Below, in pieces: positions 16,680 to 25,849 of a DNA stretch of 64,000 nt (position 1 is the stretch's first letter; every line of letters begins with the position of its first letter). The translations under genes were made by a program, and so were the position numbers. The notes beneath the pieces were generated by a model. The model had not been told where the DNA came from, searched no databases, and worked only from the letters and a program-made list of their open reading frames with translations. Source of the stretch: Gammaproteobacteria bacterium (GTDB lineage Bacteria > Pseudomonadota > Gammaproteobacteria > Pseudomonadales > Halieaceae); NCBI GenBank assembly GCA_030427485.1, contig JAUICG010000007.1:1-64000 (forward strand), in the 5' to 3' direction.

Positions 16680-18809
16680 GTGAATCCAGTAACTAAGACA
16701 TTTCAGTACGGCGGCCAGACCGTCAGCCTGGAAACCGGGCGCATCGCTCGACAGGCCACTGGTGCGGTCCTGGTGACCGTTGAAAATACATCGGTACTGT
16801 GTACAGTCGTGGCAGAGAAAACCGAGCGTGCGGACCGCGATTTTTTTCCGCTGGCTGTCCACTACACCGAAAAGGCGTACGCTGTCGGCAAGATACCCGG
16901 GGGCTTTTTCAAGCGCGAGGCGCGCCCCAGTGAAAAAGAGACCCTGACCTCACGATTGATTGACCGACCCATCCGCCCCCTGTTCCCCAAGGGTTTCATG
17001 AATGAAGTCCAGGTGATTTGTACCGTGATGTCGGCGGACAAGAATATCGACCCGGATATCGCAGCGATGATAGGCACCTCGGCGGCACTGGCCATCTCCG
17101 GCTGCCCATTCAACGGCCCTATCGGAGGCGCCCGTGTCGGTTTTAATGAGGCCCAGGGTTATTTTCTCAACCCGACTTACGAACAGTTGAAGGACAGCAA
17201 ACTGGACATGGTCGTCGCGGGAACCAGAGATGCGGTGCTGATGGTGGAGTCCGAGGCCAAGGAACTCACGGAAGACCAGATGCTCGGCGCGGTGCTGTAC
17301 GCTCACCAGGAGATGCAGGTTGTTATCCAGGCGATCAATGAACTGGTCGCAGAGGCCGGCAAACCACGCTGGGACTGGATGCCTGCCGCCACTAACGAGG
17401 AACTGCTGGCCACCGTCGAAGGCCATGTCAAGGCGGACCTGGGTGAGGCCTATCGTATTACCGAGAAAGCAGCCCGCTACGAGCGCGTTGGCGCGGTACG
17501 CGATGCCGTGGCGGCGGCACTGGCCGTCGAAGGCGGACCTTCCGCGGACCAGGTCAAGGACGTCTTCAAGACAATCGAGAAAAACCTGGTGCGCAAGCGC
17601 ATTCTCGCCGGTGAAGCGCGAATCGACGGCCGCGACAACCGCACGGTGCGACCCATCGCCTGTGAAGTGGATGTGCTGGCCAAGGCCCATGGCAGCGCGC
17701 TGTTCACGCGCGGCGAAACCCAGGCTATCGGTGCGGTGACACTCGGCTCAACGCGCGATGCGCAGATCATCGATGCGCTGGAAGGTGAGCGCCGCGACCC
17801 TTTCATGCTGCACTATAATTTCCCTCCCTACTCTGTGGGCGAGGCGGGCCGGGTTGGATTTACCGGTCGTCGTGAAATCGGTCACGGTCGTCTGGCGCGC
17901 CGCGGGCTGGCGGCTGTACTGCCCAACAGCGAGGAGTTTCCCTACACTGTTCGCGTTGTCTCGGAGATCACTGAATCCAACGGCTCCAGTTCCATGGCCT
18001 CTGTTTGCGTGGGTTCACTGGCCATGATGGCGGCCGGTGTTCCCTTGAAGGCGCCTGTTGCGGGTATCGCGATGGGCCTGGTGAAAGAGGGCAACCAGTT
18101 TGCCGTACTGACCGATATTCTCGGTGATGAGGATCACCTCGGCGACATGGACTTCAAGGTCGCCGGTACTGCCGAGGGGGTCACCGCCCTGCAGATGGAT
18201 ATCAAGATCGAGGGCATCAATGAGCAGATCATGGAGGTCGCTCTGGAACAGGCCCAGGTGGCGCGCCTGCACATACTGGGGCAGATGAACCAGGTATTGC
18301 CGGCAGCACGCACGGTAACGTCAGAAAACGCGCCCAGCATGATAACGCTGAAGGTCGATGCCGACAAAATTCGCGATATCATTGGCAAGGGTGGCGCGAC
18401 AATCCGTTCCATCACCGAGCAGTCAGGTGCCACAGTCGATATCGACGATGATGGTACCGTGCGTATCTTCGGCCAGGATCAGGCATCCCGGGACGCCGCT
18501 GTTGCGATGGTTGAGGAGATCACCGCAGAGGCCGAGGTGGGCGCGGTCTACACAGGAACCGTTGCGCGCATCGTGGACTTCGGCGCTTTCGTCAACATTC
18601 TCCCCGGCAAGGACGGGCTGGTGCATATCTCGCAGATCGCCAATGAGCGCGTGGAGAATGTATCCGACCACCTCAAGGAAGGGGATGTCGTGCGTGTCAA
18701 GGTGCTGGACGTGGATCAGCGCGGACGTATCAAGCTCTCTATCAAGGAATTACTTGAAGATGAGACTGCTGCCGCGGACGAAGATTCCGCGCAGGAGGCT
18801 GTGCAGTAG
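16680..18809 (+). CDS. pnp: Polyribonucleotide nucleotidyltransferase (PNPase)
   Basis: A 709-residue exoribonuclease that degrades RNA 3' to 5' with phosphate and is part of the degradosome. Two RNase PH domains (first about 10-145; second about 315-545 with '[14 protein letters not shown]', '[13 protein letters not shown]' and the catalytic '[19 protein letters not shown]') are followed by a KH domain (about 555-615, '[17 protein letters not shown]') and an S1 domain (about 620-690). I chose the GTG at 16680 because GGAG lies 7 nt upstream and the family N-terminus begins there. It ends the operon before a strong terminator. Confidence 0.97.
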   Translation: MNPVTKTFQYGGQTVSLETGRIARQATGAVLVTVENTSVLCTVVAEKTERADRDFFPLAVHYTEKAYAVGKIPGGFFKREARPSEKETLTSRLIDRPIRPLFPKGFMNEVQVICTVMSADKNIDPDIAAMIGTSAALAISGCPFNGPIGGARVGFNEAQGYFLNPTYEQLKDSKLDMVVAGTRDAVLMVESEAKELTEDQMLGAVLYAHQEMQVVIQAINELVAEAGKPRWDWMPAATNEELLATVEGHVKADLGEAYRITEKAARYERVGAVRDAVAAALAVEGGPSADQVKDVFKTIEKNLVRKRILAGEARIDGRDNRTVRPIACEVDVLAKAHGSALFTRGETQAIGAVTLGSTRDAQIIDALEGERRDPFMLHYNFPPYSVGEAGRVGFTGRREIGHGRLARRGLAAVLPNSEEFPYTVRVVSEITESNGSSSMASVCVGSLAMMAAGVPLKAPVAGIAMGLVKEGNQFAVLTDILGDEDHLGDMDFKVAGTAEGVTALQMDIKIEGINEQIMEVALEQAQVARLHILGQMNQVLPAARTVTSENAPSMITLKVDADKIRDIIGKGGATIRSITEQSGATVDIDDDGTVRIFGQDQASRDAAVAMVEEITAEAEVGAVYTGTVARIVDFGAFVNILPGKDGLVHISQIANERVENVSDHLKEGDVVRVKVLDVDQRGRIKLSIKELLEDETAAADEDSAQEAVQ

Positions 18810-18840
18810 TTTCCGTCTTACCGGGCACAGTAGTAAATTG

Positions 18841-18874
18841 AAAGGGGGGTGGCCTTGTGGCACCCCCCTTTTTT
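18841..18874 (+). terminator. Strong intrinsic terminator after pnp
   Basis: An 11-bp stem AAAGGGGGGTG/CACCCCCCTTT with a 9-nt loop, followed by further T residues. It closes the rimP-to-pnp transcription unit 31 bp after the pnp stop. Confidence 0.92.
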
Positions 18875-18914
18875 GGTGCAATCACTTCCCGATCGGCGAG
18901 TGAGTGACCAATTC

Positions 18915-18930
18915 GGTGCGCGCGCGCACC
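18915..18930. repeat. 16-bp perfect palindrome upstream of the nas leader
   Basis: GGTGCGCGCGCGCACC is its own reverse complement. It lies about 220 bp before the porin start. It could be a regulator site, but the half-site orientation (GGTGC..GCACC) is opposite to the usual NtrC site, so I do not assign it. Confidence 0.4.
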
Positions 18931-19024
18931 GCTATTACACTTTTTGCCGCCCTGGATTCTCATCCTTTCATACCACAATCCCCGGCAGCCCTTGTAAATA
19001 GCGGAAATCCAAAAGTTGGCCTGG

Positions 19025-19134
19025 AAGTTGCTCCTGAGTTTTTGATCACATCCGTTTTACGGCAACGAAGCCTGCCAACTCTCTCCAAAAGACAGAGTTG
19101 AGCGGGCTTTTGTCTTTTTTTTAGGAGCAACTTT
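19025..19134 (+). promoter_or_regulatory. Structured leader of the nas porin gene (NasT-type attenuator candidate)
   Basis: Three elements are visible. AAGTTGCTCCT (19025-19035) is perfectly complementary to AGGAGCAACTT (19123-19133), which contains the Shine-Dalgarno sequence; with G-T pairs the helix extends to 15 bp and covers the end of the T-tract. GGC-AACGAA-GCC (19061-19072) is a small hairpin whose six-base loop has A at position 1 and G at position 4, as in ANTAR-binding hairpins. Its 3' arm lies inside the 5' arm of the intrinsic terminator at 19069-19122. NasT, an ANTAR antiterminator, is encoded just downstream. A clear first ANTAR hairpin was not found. Confidence 0.6.
19069..19122 (+). 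terminator. Leader terminator directly before the nas porin gene
   Basis: A 14-bp stem (AGCCTGCCAACTCT against AGAGTTGAGCGGGCT, one bulged A, one G-T pair) with an 11-nt loop, then TTTGTC and eight T residues. It ends 12 bp before the porin ATG with no gene behind it, so it must act as an attenuator. Confidence 0.85.
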
Positions 19135-20376
19135 ATGCGATCTCGTTCTACACACCGTTCAGTTCTGTACGCGACCAGCCTCTGCCTTTTTCCGATTCAT
19201 GCATTGGCGGACAGCCCGCCGGCAGAGCGCTTTTCCCAGATGTTTACACAAGGAGTGATCGGCGCTGATTTCCGTTATCGCTACGAATATGTGGATCAGG
19301 ACGGTTTCGACGATGAAGCCAAAGCCTCCACGCTGCGCTCGTTGCTAACGTACCAGTCGGCCCCGTATGGCGGTTTTTCCTTTCTGACACAGTTCGCCAA
19401 TGTAGCTTATATAGGTGCCGACGATTTTAACTCTACCGAAAACGGCAAAACACAGTACCCGGTAGTGCCAGACCCGAAGGGCACCGAGGTGAACCAGGCC
19501 TGGCTCCGCTACGTCCGGAACAATGGGTCGGGTACGTTTGGACGTCAGCAAATCGTGCTGGATGACCAGCGATTTGTGGGTGATGTCGGCTGGCGACAGA
19601 ATGACCAGACGTTCGACGGATTTCGTTCGCAATGGTCCTGGGATTCGGGGTTTGCGCTGGATTACTCCTATGTATACCGGGTGAATCGCATATTTGGCCA
19701 ACACAACCGTACGGTACAGCCGGCACAGTGGAGCGGCGACAACCATTTTTTGCATCTGCAGTATAATTTCCTTGAGCAGCATTCAATTGTTGCCTTCGCG
19801 TATCTTTTGGATATTGATGAACGTACTGGCTGGTCGCCCAATAATTCCGTGAACAACTCCAGCGACAGTTATGGTCTCCGGTACAGTGGAGTATTCGGGA
19901 TGTTTTCTGTGAATGCGTCTTATGCCCACCAGACCGACGCCGGCGGCAGCTATCTGGATTACGATGCGGACTATTATGCCGTGGAAGGTACGGCGGCCTT
20001 CTTTGGATTGAAAGGTACCCTGGGATACGAGGTATTGGGGTCGGACAATGGCGTTGGCTTCAAGACGCCACTGGCTACGCTGCACAAGTTCCAGGGGTGG
20101 GCGGACATGTTTCTGGTTACGCCGGCCGACGGTATAGAGGATTTGTACTTTGGCGTAGCCGGGAGCGCGGGGCCGATAAATCTGGCAGCGACATGGCATG
20201 ATTTTCAAGCCGAGCAGGGCAACGGCGATTTCGGCTCCGAGCTGGATCTGGCCGCTACCTGGCCGGTCAGCAAGCAGTGGAACTTGCAGTTGAAGTATGC
20301 AAACTTCATGGCGGACAACGATTCGTCCTACGCGGATACGCAGAAGGTCTGGTTCACTGTACAATTGAAAATCTAG
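19135..20376 (+). CDS. Outer-membrane porin-like protein heading the nitrate-assimilation cluster
   Basis: A 413-residue exported beta-barrel protein. A signal peptide with cleavage near 'ALADSPP' (about residue 25) is followed by many alternating amphipathic strands ('GADFRYRYEYVDQ', 'LRSLLTYQS', 'TFGRQQIVLDDQRFVG', 'FALDYSYVYRVNRIFGQHN') and a final strand 'KVWFTVQLKI'. It resembles alginate-export/OprD-like porins, but the substrate cannot be read from sequence. Because it follows the attenuated leader and precedes nasT-nasS, I infer it helps nitrate or nitrite cross the outer membrane. AGGAG lies 7 nt before the ATG and can pair with the upstream leader. Confidence 0.7.
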   Translation: MRSRSTHRSVLYATSLCLFPIHALADSPPAERFSQMFTQGVIGADFRYRYEYVDQDGFDDEAKASTLRSLLTYQSAPYGGFSFLTQFANVAYIGADDFNSTENGKTQYPVVPDPKGTEVNQAWLRYVRNNGSGTFGRQQIVLDDQRFVGDVGWRQNDQTFDGFRSQWSWDSGFALDYSYVYRVNRIFGQHNRTVQPAQWSGDNHFLHLQYNFLEQHSIVAFAYLLDIDERTGWSPNNSVNNSSDSYGLRYSGVFGMFSVNASYAHQTDAGGSYLDYDADYYAVEGTAAFFGLKGTLGYEVLGSDNGVGFKTPLATLHKFQGWADMFLVTPADGIEDLYFGVAGSAGPINLAATWHDFQAEQGNGDFGSELDLAATWPVSKQWNLQLKYANFMADNDSSYADTQKVWFTVQLKI

Positions 20377-20392
20377 AGATTTTGCTCGGGAG

Positions 20393-20423
20393 CGGCGTAT
20401 CGCCAGTGTCCATCGATACGCCG
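20393..20423 (+). other. Hairpin between the porin gene and nasT
   Basis: Perfect 10-bp stem CGGCGTATCG/CGATACGCCG with an 11-nt loop and no T-tract. It may protect the upstream mRNA end or reduce read-through into nasT, which starts 11 bp later. Confidence 0.55.
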
Positions 20424-20434
20424 TCGATAACATT

Positions 20435-21058
20435 GTGATTAAAGACACCAATCACCCTCAGGCCCTGCGTCTTATTCTGGTTGACGACGACCGCGCACGC
20501 GCCTCTGCGGTTGAAGTGAACCTGACGCAGGCGGGGTTCACCGTCCTCTCTGTTATACCCACGGGCTCCGGGTTGCTTTACCAGATGGCTCAGCAGGAGC
20601 CTGATGTTGTTATTATTGCGTTGGATTCACCGGACCGTGATGTACTGGAAAGCCTGGCCATCGTCTCATCACACAACGCGCGACCGGTGGTCATGTTCTC
20701 AGAGTCCGGTGACCAGAGTTTCATAGCGGATGCCATTGGCGCGGGTGTTACTGCCTACCAGGCGGAGGATATCAGTCCCAGGAGGGTCAGGGCCGCAATC
20801 GATGTGGCCATCGCGCAGTTTTCGGCTTTTAGCTCCATCAGGCAGGAACTTGATCAAACCCGACGCCAGCTCAGTGAGCGAAAGGACGTCGAGAAAGCAA
20901 AGGGATTGCTGATGGAGGTGCATCGCGTCACCGAGGAGGCGGCCTTCAGCACCCTGCGCAAACTTGCGATGGATAAAAACAAAACTCTAGGGGAGGCCGC
21001 AAGAGACGTGGTTGCCATACTGGAAAAAACCAGCCACCGCGGAACAAGACATGACTGA
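20435..21058 (+). CDS. nasT: NasT-type ANTAR antitermination regulator
   Basis: A 207-residue regulator. The N-terminal receiver-like domain ('LRLILVDDDRARASAVEVNL', 'VVIIALDSPDRDVLESLA') is followed by a coiled coil and a C-terminal ANTAR RNA-binding domain (about 148-200, 'ERKDVEKAKGLLMEVHRVTEEAAFSTLRKLAMDKNKTLGEAARDVV'). In Azotobacter, Pseudomonas and rhizobia, NasT binds leader hairpins of nitrate-assimilation mRNAs and prevents terminator formation unless held by NasS. The likely start is GTG at 20435, with a poor ribosome-binding site. It overlaps nasS by 8 bp, so a 1:1 ratio of the two proteins is likely. A candidate RNA target lies 1.3 kb upstream. Confidence 0.92.
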   Translation: MIKDTNHPQALRLILVDDDRARASAVEVNLTQAGFTVLSVIPTGSGLLYQMAQQEPDVVIIALDSPDRDVLESLAIVSSHNARPVVMFSESGDQSFIADAIGAGVTAYQAEDISPRRVRAAIDVAIAQFSAFSSIRQELDQTRRQLSERKDVEKAKGLLMEVHRVTEEAAFSTLRKLAMDKNKTLGEAARDVVAILEKTSHRGTRHD

Positions 21059-22238
21059 AGCCAGACGCCTGCCACCGGGTGAAAAGACCAGCCTGTATTT
21101 GGGATACCTGCGGCTGACGGACAGCGCACCCGTGATTATGGCTCGTGAATTGGGTCTTTACGCAAAGTATGATCTGGATGTCGTACTGCAGCGCGAGGTG
21201 TCGTGGGCCAATCTGCGCGACAAACTGGTGACGGGGGTTCTGGATGCAGGACAGATGCTGGCACCGTTGCCGCTGGCGACCGCTTTGGGCCTGGGCGGGT
21301 TGCGTGCCGATGTTGTCACCGGCCTGGCGCTGAGCCTGAATGGCAATGCCATTGCATTGAATCCGGCGTTGTCGGTCGCGATCAGAGAGTTGGGCGGCGA
21401 TGCAGAATCATCTGCGCGCAGCACTGCAGAGGCGCTGGGTCGCCACCTGCGGGCGGGCAGCGACTCCGAGCAGCTGACGCTTGCCACAGCCCATTCCTTC
21501 TCGTGTCACACCTTCCTGCTGCAGATGTGGTTGCGTGCCGGGGGTATAGATCCTCAGCGGGATGTGCGCATTATTGTGTTGCCACCGGAGCAGATGGTAG
21601 ACAGTCTTGCGCGCGGCAGTATTGATGGCTTTTGCGTCGGAGAGCCATGGAGCAGCATCGCGGTGCAACACGGTGTGGGCGCGGTACAGGCCACCGGGTA
21701 TCAGATATGGAACAACGGAATTGAAAAAGTGCTGGGTGTGCTTGCGAGCTGGCACCAGAGGTTTCCCGCAACGCATTTGCGCCTGCGTCTGGCATTGATG
21801 GAAGCCTGTGCGTGGTTGGCCGATCCCGCCAACAGGGATGAGACCGCGGCGGTACTGGCATTGCCGGAGTATCTGGATACGCCGGAGGCCTATCTGACGC
21901 CGTCGCTTACCGGTCGATTTGTCTACAGTAAAGGGCGCGAGCCGGTGGAGATGCCGCACTTCCATGTTTTCGGGCGTTTCCAGGCGGGATTTCCCTGGCG
22001 ATCACACGGCGACTGGCTGTTGCAGCAGACGGGTGCCCTGGTTGGCAAAACCCTGCCCGCAGAACGCGTCAAGTCGCTGGTACAGCAGACTTACCGTACC
22101 GATCTGTATCGGGAAGCCGCCCGCTATCTGCACCTTCCCAGTCCCAGTGGTGATTACAAGCCCAGGAATCGCCATGCCACGGTCTGGGAGTATGAGCCCG
22201 GTATTGAATTGGGGCCGGATCTGTCCCTGTTACCCTGA
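21051..22238 (+). CDS. nasS: NasS nitrate/nitrite sensor, CmpA/NrtA-like
   Basis: A 395-residue cytoplasmic relative of the nitrate-binding protein NrtA, without a signal peptide. 'LRLTDSAPVIMARELGLYAKYDLDVVLQREVSWANLRDKLVTGVLDAGQMLAPLPLA' and 'DGFCVGEPWSSIAVQHGVG' are the ligand-binding signatures also seen in the NrtA protein encoded next in this window. NasS sequesters NasT when nitrate is absent and releases it when nitrate binds. The ATG at 21051 overlaps the end of nasT, which fits co-translation of the complex. Confidence 0.92.
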   Translation: MTEARRLPPGEKTSLYLGYLRLTDSAPVIMARELGLYAKYDLDVVLQREVSWANLRDKLVTGVLDAGQMLAPLPLATALGLGGLRADVVTGLALSLNGNAIALNPALSVAIRELGGDAESSARSTAEALGRHLRAGSDSEQLTLATAHSFSCHTFLLQMWLRAGGIDPQRDVRIIVLPPEQMVDSLARGSIDGFCVGEPWSSIAVQHGVGAVQATGYQIWNNGIEKVLGVLASWHQRFPATHLRLRLALMEACAWLADPANRDETAAVLALPEYLDTPEAYLTPSLTGRFVYSKGREPVEMPHFHVFGRFQAGFPWRSHGDWLLQQTGALVGKTLPAERVKSLVQQTYRTDLYREAARYLHLPSPSGDYKPRNRHATVWEYEPGIELGPDLSLLP

Positions 22239-22374
22239 CTGGCCTGCAGCGCACTACGGCGGGTCATTTCGACCTGAATTGGTGCGGTCTGAACGGCCAA
22301 ATGGCCGCTGAATCGCGATTTCGTCCCGCCAGTTTTCAGATTGAGGTATTGTTTTTTAAGGAAAAATACAAACC

Positions 22375-22390
22375 TGGCATGAGTCTTGTA
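22375..22390 (+). promoter_or_regulatory. Candidate sigma-54 promoter upstream of nrtA
   Basis: TGGCAT-N5-TTGTA has the GG of the -24 element and correct spacing, but GT instead of GC at -12. It lies 135 bp before the nrtA start. Nitrogen-controlled (NtrC) transcription would fit the locus. Confidence 0.45.
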
Positions 22391-22432
22391 AGTTAGATCA
22401 CAGTTAGTTCAATTCACACTGGTTTTCTCCTT

Positions 22433-22446
22433 GGGCAATGGCGCCC
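22433..22446 (+). other. ANTAR-type six-base-loop hairpin in the nrtA leader
   Basis: GGGC-AATGGC-GCCC, with A at loop position 1 and G at position 4, lies inside the nrtA leader. No intrinsic terminator follows before the nrtA start, so a NasT role here is only a possibility. Confidence 0.35.
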
Positions 22447-22524
22447 TTGCGTTCCGGCTCGTAGCAGGCCTGTCGCAGGGGATGCGCGTGTGTGTCCACA
22501 TTCTGAATGTTCAAGGAGATACGT

Positions 22525-23904
22525 ATGTCCAAGCTGTTAGATTCCTGTCTGTTGCGCCGGCTGCTGCAGTTGGTGCTGTGCAGCGCATTCAGTGCGGTGG
22601 CGATAGCAGTTGAGGAGATAGGCGAGCCGGAAAAAGACGAGCTGAAGTTTGGCTTCATCAAACTGACGGATATGGCGCCTCTCGCCATCGCTTACGAAAA
22701 AGGGTACTTCGAAGATGAAGGACTCTACGTGACGCTGGAAGCGCAGGCGAACTGGAAGGTGTTGCTCGACGGGGTTATCGACGGGCAACTCGACGGCGCG
22801 CACATGCTCGCCGGACAACCGCTGGCTGCCACAATCGGTTTCGGGACAAAGGCGCACATCGTCACGCCCTTTTCAATGGATCTCAATGGCAATGGCATAA
22901 CCGTCTCGAACCAGGTCTGGGAGGCAATGAAACCTCACATTCCTGTAGTGGACGGCAAGCCTGTCCATCCTGTCAAGGCGGACTATCTCAAACCGATTGT
23001 CAAGCAGTATGCCCTCGAGGGAAAGCCATTCAAGATGGGAATGGTCTTTCCGGTGTCCACCCACAACTATGAACTGCGCTACTGGTTGGCCGCCGGCGGT
23101 ATACACCCCGGCTATTATGCGCCGCACAAGGGCGATACCTCGGGCCACATCAATGCCGAAGCCTTGCTGTCGGTGACGCCTCCGCCGCAGATGCCGGCAA
23201 CGCTCGAAGCCGGGACCATCGATGGCTACTGTGTGGGCGAGCCCTGGAATCAGCAGGCAGTGTTCAAGGGCATAGGCGTACCGGTGATCACCGATTTTGA
23301 AATCTGGAGAAACAACCCGGAGAAAGTATTCGGGATGAGCAAGGAGTTCACCGAGAAATACCCTAACACTACGGTACGCGTCGTCAAAGCACTGCTGCGT
23401 GCAGCCAGATGGCTGGATGAGAACAACAATGCCAACCGCCCCGAGGCCGTCAAAATACTGGCGCGCCCCGAATATGTAGGCGCCGACTATGCTGTTATCG
23501 CAAATTCCATGACAGGCACCTTCGAGTACGAAAAGGGCGACAAACGGGAAGTGCCTGACTTCAACGTGTTCTTCCGCTACTTTGCCACATACCCCTACTA
23601 CTCAGATGCCGTTTGGTATCTCACACAGATGCGCCGTTGGGGACAAATTCCAGAGCCCCAGTCTGACGATTGGTACTTCGAGGTCGCAAAGAGCGTTTAC
23701 CTGCCAGACGTATACCGACTCGCCGCAGAGTCCCTGATTGAGGAGGGCGAGATGCAGGCCAGCGATTTTCCGGACTTTGGCAAGGAGTCCGGTTTTCGTG
23801 GCGCACAGAGCGAGTTTATCGACGGCGTGATTTTTGATGGCACCAGGCCCAACGACTACCTTGAGCAATTCCAGATTGGCCTCAAGGGCGACGACGTCTT
23901 GTAG
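22525..23904 (+). CDS. nrtA: Nitrate ABC transporter, periplasmic substrate-binding protein
   Basis: A 459-residue NrtA/NasF-type protein that delivers nitrate (and perhaps nitrite) to the importer. The N-terminal hydrophobic segment to about residue 30 is a signal peptide; I see no proper lipobox. The mature part has '[61 protein letters not shown]', '[15 protein letters not shown]' and '[15 protein letters not shown]', all typical of the family. The ATG at 22525 is chosen because AAGGAG lies 6 nt upstream. It is followed by nrtB and nrtD in the same direction and is paralogous to NasS. Confidence 0.92.
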   Translation: MSKLLDSCLLRRLLQLVLCSAFSAVAIAVEEIGEPEKDELKFGFIKLTDMAPLAIAYEKGYFEDEGLYVTLEAQANWKVLLDGVIDGQLDGAHMLAGQPLAATIGFGTKAHIVTPFSMDLNGNGITVSNQVWEAMKPHIPVVDGKPVHPVKADYLKPIVKQYALEGKPFKMGMVFPVSTHNYELRYWLAAGGIHPGYYAPHKGDTSGHINAEALLSVTPPPQMPATLEAGTIDGYCVGEPWNQQAVFKGIGVPVITDFEIWRNNPEKVFGMSKEFTEKYPNTTVRVVKALLRAARWLDENNNANRPEAVKILARPEYVGADYAVIANSMTGTFEYEKGDKREVPDFNVFFRYFATYPYYSDAVWYLTQMRRWGQIPEPQSDDWYFEVAKSVYLPDVYRLAAESLIEEGEMQASDFPDFGKESGFRGAQSEFIDGVIFDGTRPNDYLEQFQIGLKGDDVL

Positions 23905-23937
23905 ATAAGCACATTTTCCGGCGCAGGATTAAACAGT

Positions 23938-24930
23938 ATGGCGAACACAGTATTGACTGGCGGGTTGGATCACAGATTGGATCAGATACTCGAGCGCTTC
24001 AAGCGTGGTGAATGGGTGAAGGCGCTGGTTTTCCCGATGTTGGGCATGCTCGCTTTCCTGCTGGTATGGCAGTTCAGTGCCGATCGCATCGACACTTCCC
24101 TGGGGCAATTTCCAGGTCCAGTCCAGGTGTGGGAGCAGGTCAAGGGCCTGGCCGAGGAACACATGCGGGAGAGGGACAGGGAGGAAGCCTTCTACGACAG
24201 GTTGGAGAAGCGCAATGCGAAAAAACTTGCTGCGGATCCGAACGCCGTCATCAAGGAGCGCCAGTACACCGGGAAACCGACTTTTATCGACCAGATAGTC
24301 ACCAGCCTGCTTACCGTTGCCGCCGGATTTGTTATCGCAAACCTGGTGGCGATTCCACTGGGCATTGTGTGTGGTCTCAGTGCGGGTTTCTACAAGGCGC
24401 TGAACCCGATCATCCAGATTTTCAAGCCGGTCTCTCCGTTGGCGTGGCTGCCATTGGTAACGATGGTGGTGAGCGCGACCTACAGTTCCCCCGACCCGCT
24501 CTTCGACAAGTCTTTCCTTAACTCGGCCATTACCGTTGCGCTGTGCTGCCTTTGGCCGACTTTGATAAACACCATCGTGGGCGTCACCGGTATTGATCGG
24601 GATCTGGTCAATGTCAGCCGGGTGATGGCGCTGTCGCCGATGGTGCACGTGCGAAAAATTGTAATACCCGCCGCCATACCGATGATCTTTACCGGCCTGC
24701 GTCTCTCACTGGCCACAGGCTGGATGGTGCTGATTGCCGCCGAGATGCTGGCGCAGAATCCGGGTCTGGGTAAGTTCGTGTGGGATGAATTCCAGAACGG
24801 CAGTTCATCCTCGCTGGGTCGGATAATGGTAGCCGTGCTGGCGATAGGCCTGATTGGTTTTATGTTGGACAAATTCATGCTCAGCCTGCAGAGAAAAGTC
24901 AGCTGGGACAAGAACGCGTTGTTGCGATGA
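23938..24930 (+). CDS. nrtB: Nitrate ABC transporter permease
   Basis: A 330-residue inner-membrane permease of the NrtB/SsuC group with about six membrane helices. There is a long hydrophilic insertion (about residues 55-115) before the transmembrane core that starts 'DQIVTSLLTVAAGFVIANLVAIPLGI'. The ATPase-contact loop is recognisable in 'VSRVMALSPMVHVRKIVIPAAIPMIFTGLRLSLATGWMVLIAAEML'. It lies between the binding protein and the ATPase genes. AGGA precedes the ATG. Confidence 0.92.
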   Translation: MANTVLTGGLDHRLDQILERFKRGEWVKALVFPMLGMLAFLLVWQFSADRIDTSLGQFPGPVQVWEQVKGLAEEHMRERDREEAFYDRLEKRNAKKLAADPNAVIKERQYTGKPTFIDQIVTSLLTVAAGFVIANLVAIPLGIVCGLSAGFYKALNPIIQIFKPVSPLAWLPLVTMVVSATYSSPDPLFDKSFLNSAITVALCCLWPTLINTIVGVTGIDRDLVNVSRVMALSPMVHVRKIVIPAAIPMIFTGLRLSLATGWMVLIAAEMLAQNPGLGKFVWDEFQNGSSSSLGRIMVAVLAIGLIGFMLDKFMLSLQRKVSWDKNALLR

Positions 24931-24946
24931 CAGGAGGGGTGCGGTG

Positions 24947-25846
24947 ATGAACAAGCGATATCTGGATATTACGGACGTCGGTATTGAGTTTGACACCAAC
25001 GGCAAGAAATTCCGCGCGCTGCAGAAGGTCAATCTGCAGCTTGATAAAGGTGAGTTCGTGTCGTTGATCGGACATTCGGGCTGCGGTAAGTCGACAGTGC
25101 TGAATATTGTGGCGGGGCTTTACCAGGCTACTGAAGGGGGTGTCTGTCTCGAGGGCAAGGAGGTCAGCGATCCCGGTCCGGATCGAGCGGTGGTATTCCA
25201 GAATCATTCCCTTATGCCATGGCTCAGTGTCTACGACAACGTCGCGCTGGCGGTAGACCAGGTGTTTCGCAAAACGATGAGCAAGGCGGAGCGCAGGGAG
25301 TGGATAGAACACAACCTGCGGCTGGTGAATATGGATCACGCAGTCGACAAACTCCCGGGGGAAATATCCGGTGGTATGAAACAGCGGGTTGGTATCGCGC
25401 GCTGCCTCGCTATGCAGCCCAAGGTACTGCTGATGGATGAGCCCTTTGGCGCGCTGGATGCACTGACCCGGGCACAGCTCCAGGATTCCCTGATGACGAT
25501 TCAGGCGGAACTGGGCAATACCGTCATCATGATAACGCACGATGTCGATGAAGCCGTGCTGCTGTCTGATCGCATTGTCATGATGACCAATGGCCCGGCG
25601 GCTACCATCGGGGAGGTACTGCCGGTCGAACTGGATCGCCCCAGAGACCGATTGGCGCTGGCCGAAGACCAGGCGTTTGTGCATTTACGGCAACAAGTAC
25701 TGGAGTTTCTCTACGCCAAGCAGGCTGTCCGCAAGCCGGCAGAGCCGGCTGCGGTATCGCCGCCACAGCCACCGAGGCTGGCGGCGGTCCAGCGAAGTGG
25801 CGACTCCGATAGCCCCGGCGACAGCAATGATTTTGAGGCTGCATGA
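24947..25846 (+). CDS. nrtD: Nitrate ABC transporter ATP-binding protein
   Basis: A 299-residue ATPase. It has Walker A 'GHSGCGKST' (about residues 39-47), the signature 'EISGGMKQRVGIARCLA', Walker B 'VLLMDEPFGALD' and the switch histidine 'VIMITHDVDEAVLLSDRI'. The C-terminal ~45 residues are a Pro/Ala-rich extension. The ATG at 24947 is chosen because AGGAGGGG precedes it and the family N-terminus aligns there. It powers NrtB and needs no second ATPase (NrtC) in this layout. Confidence 0.92.
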   Translation: MNKRYLDITDVGIEFDTNGKKFRALQKVNLQLDKGEFVSLIGHSGCGKSTVLNIVAGLYQATEGGVCLEGKEVSDPGPDRAVVFQNHSLMPWLSVYDNVALAVDQVFRKTMSKAERREWIEHNLRLVNMDHAVDKLPGEISGGMKQRVGIARCLAMQPKVLLMDEPFGALDALTRAQLQDSLMTIQAELGNTVIMITHDVDEAVLLSDRIVMMTNGPAATIGEVLPVELDRPRDRLALAEDQAFVHLRQQVLEFLYAKQAVRKPAEPAAVSPPQPPRLAAVQRSGDSDSPGDSNDFEAA

Positions 25847-25849
25847 GCC

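Noticed and set aside
21012..21050. Longer start for NasS inside nasT
   Set aside because: The extra 13 residues match nothing in the family, and the ATG at 21051 gives the normal overlap with nasT.
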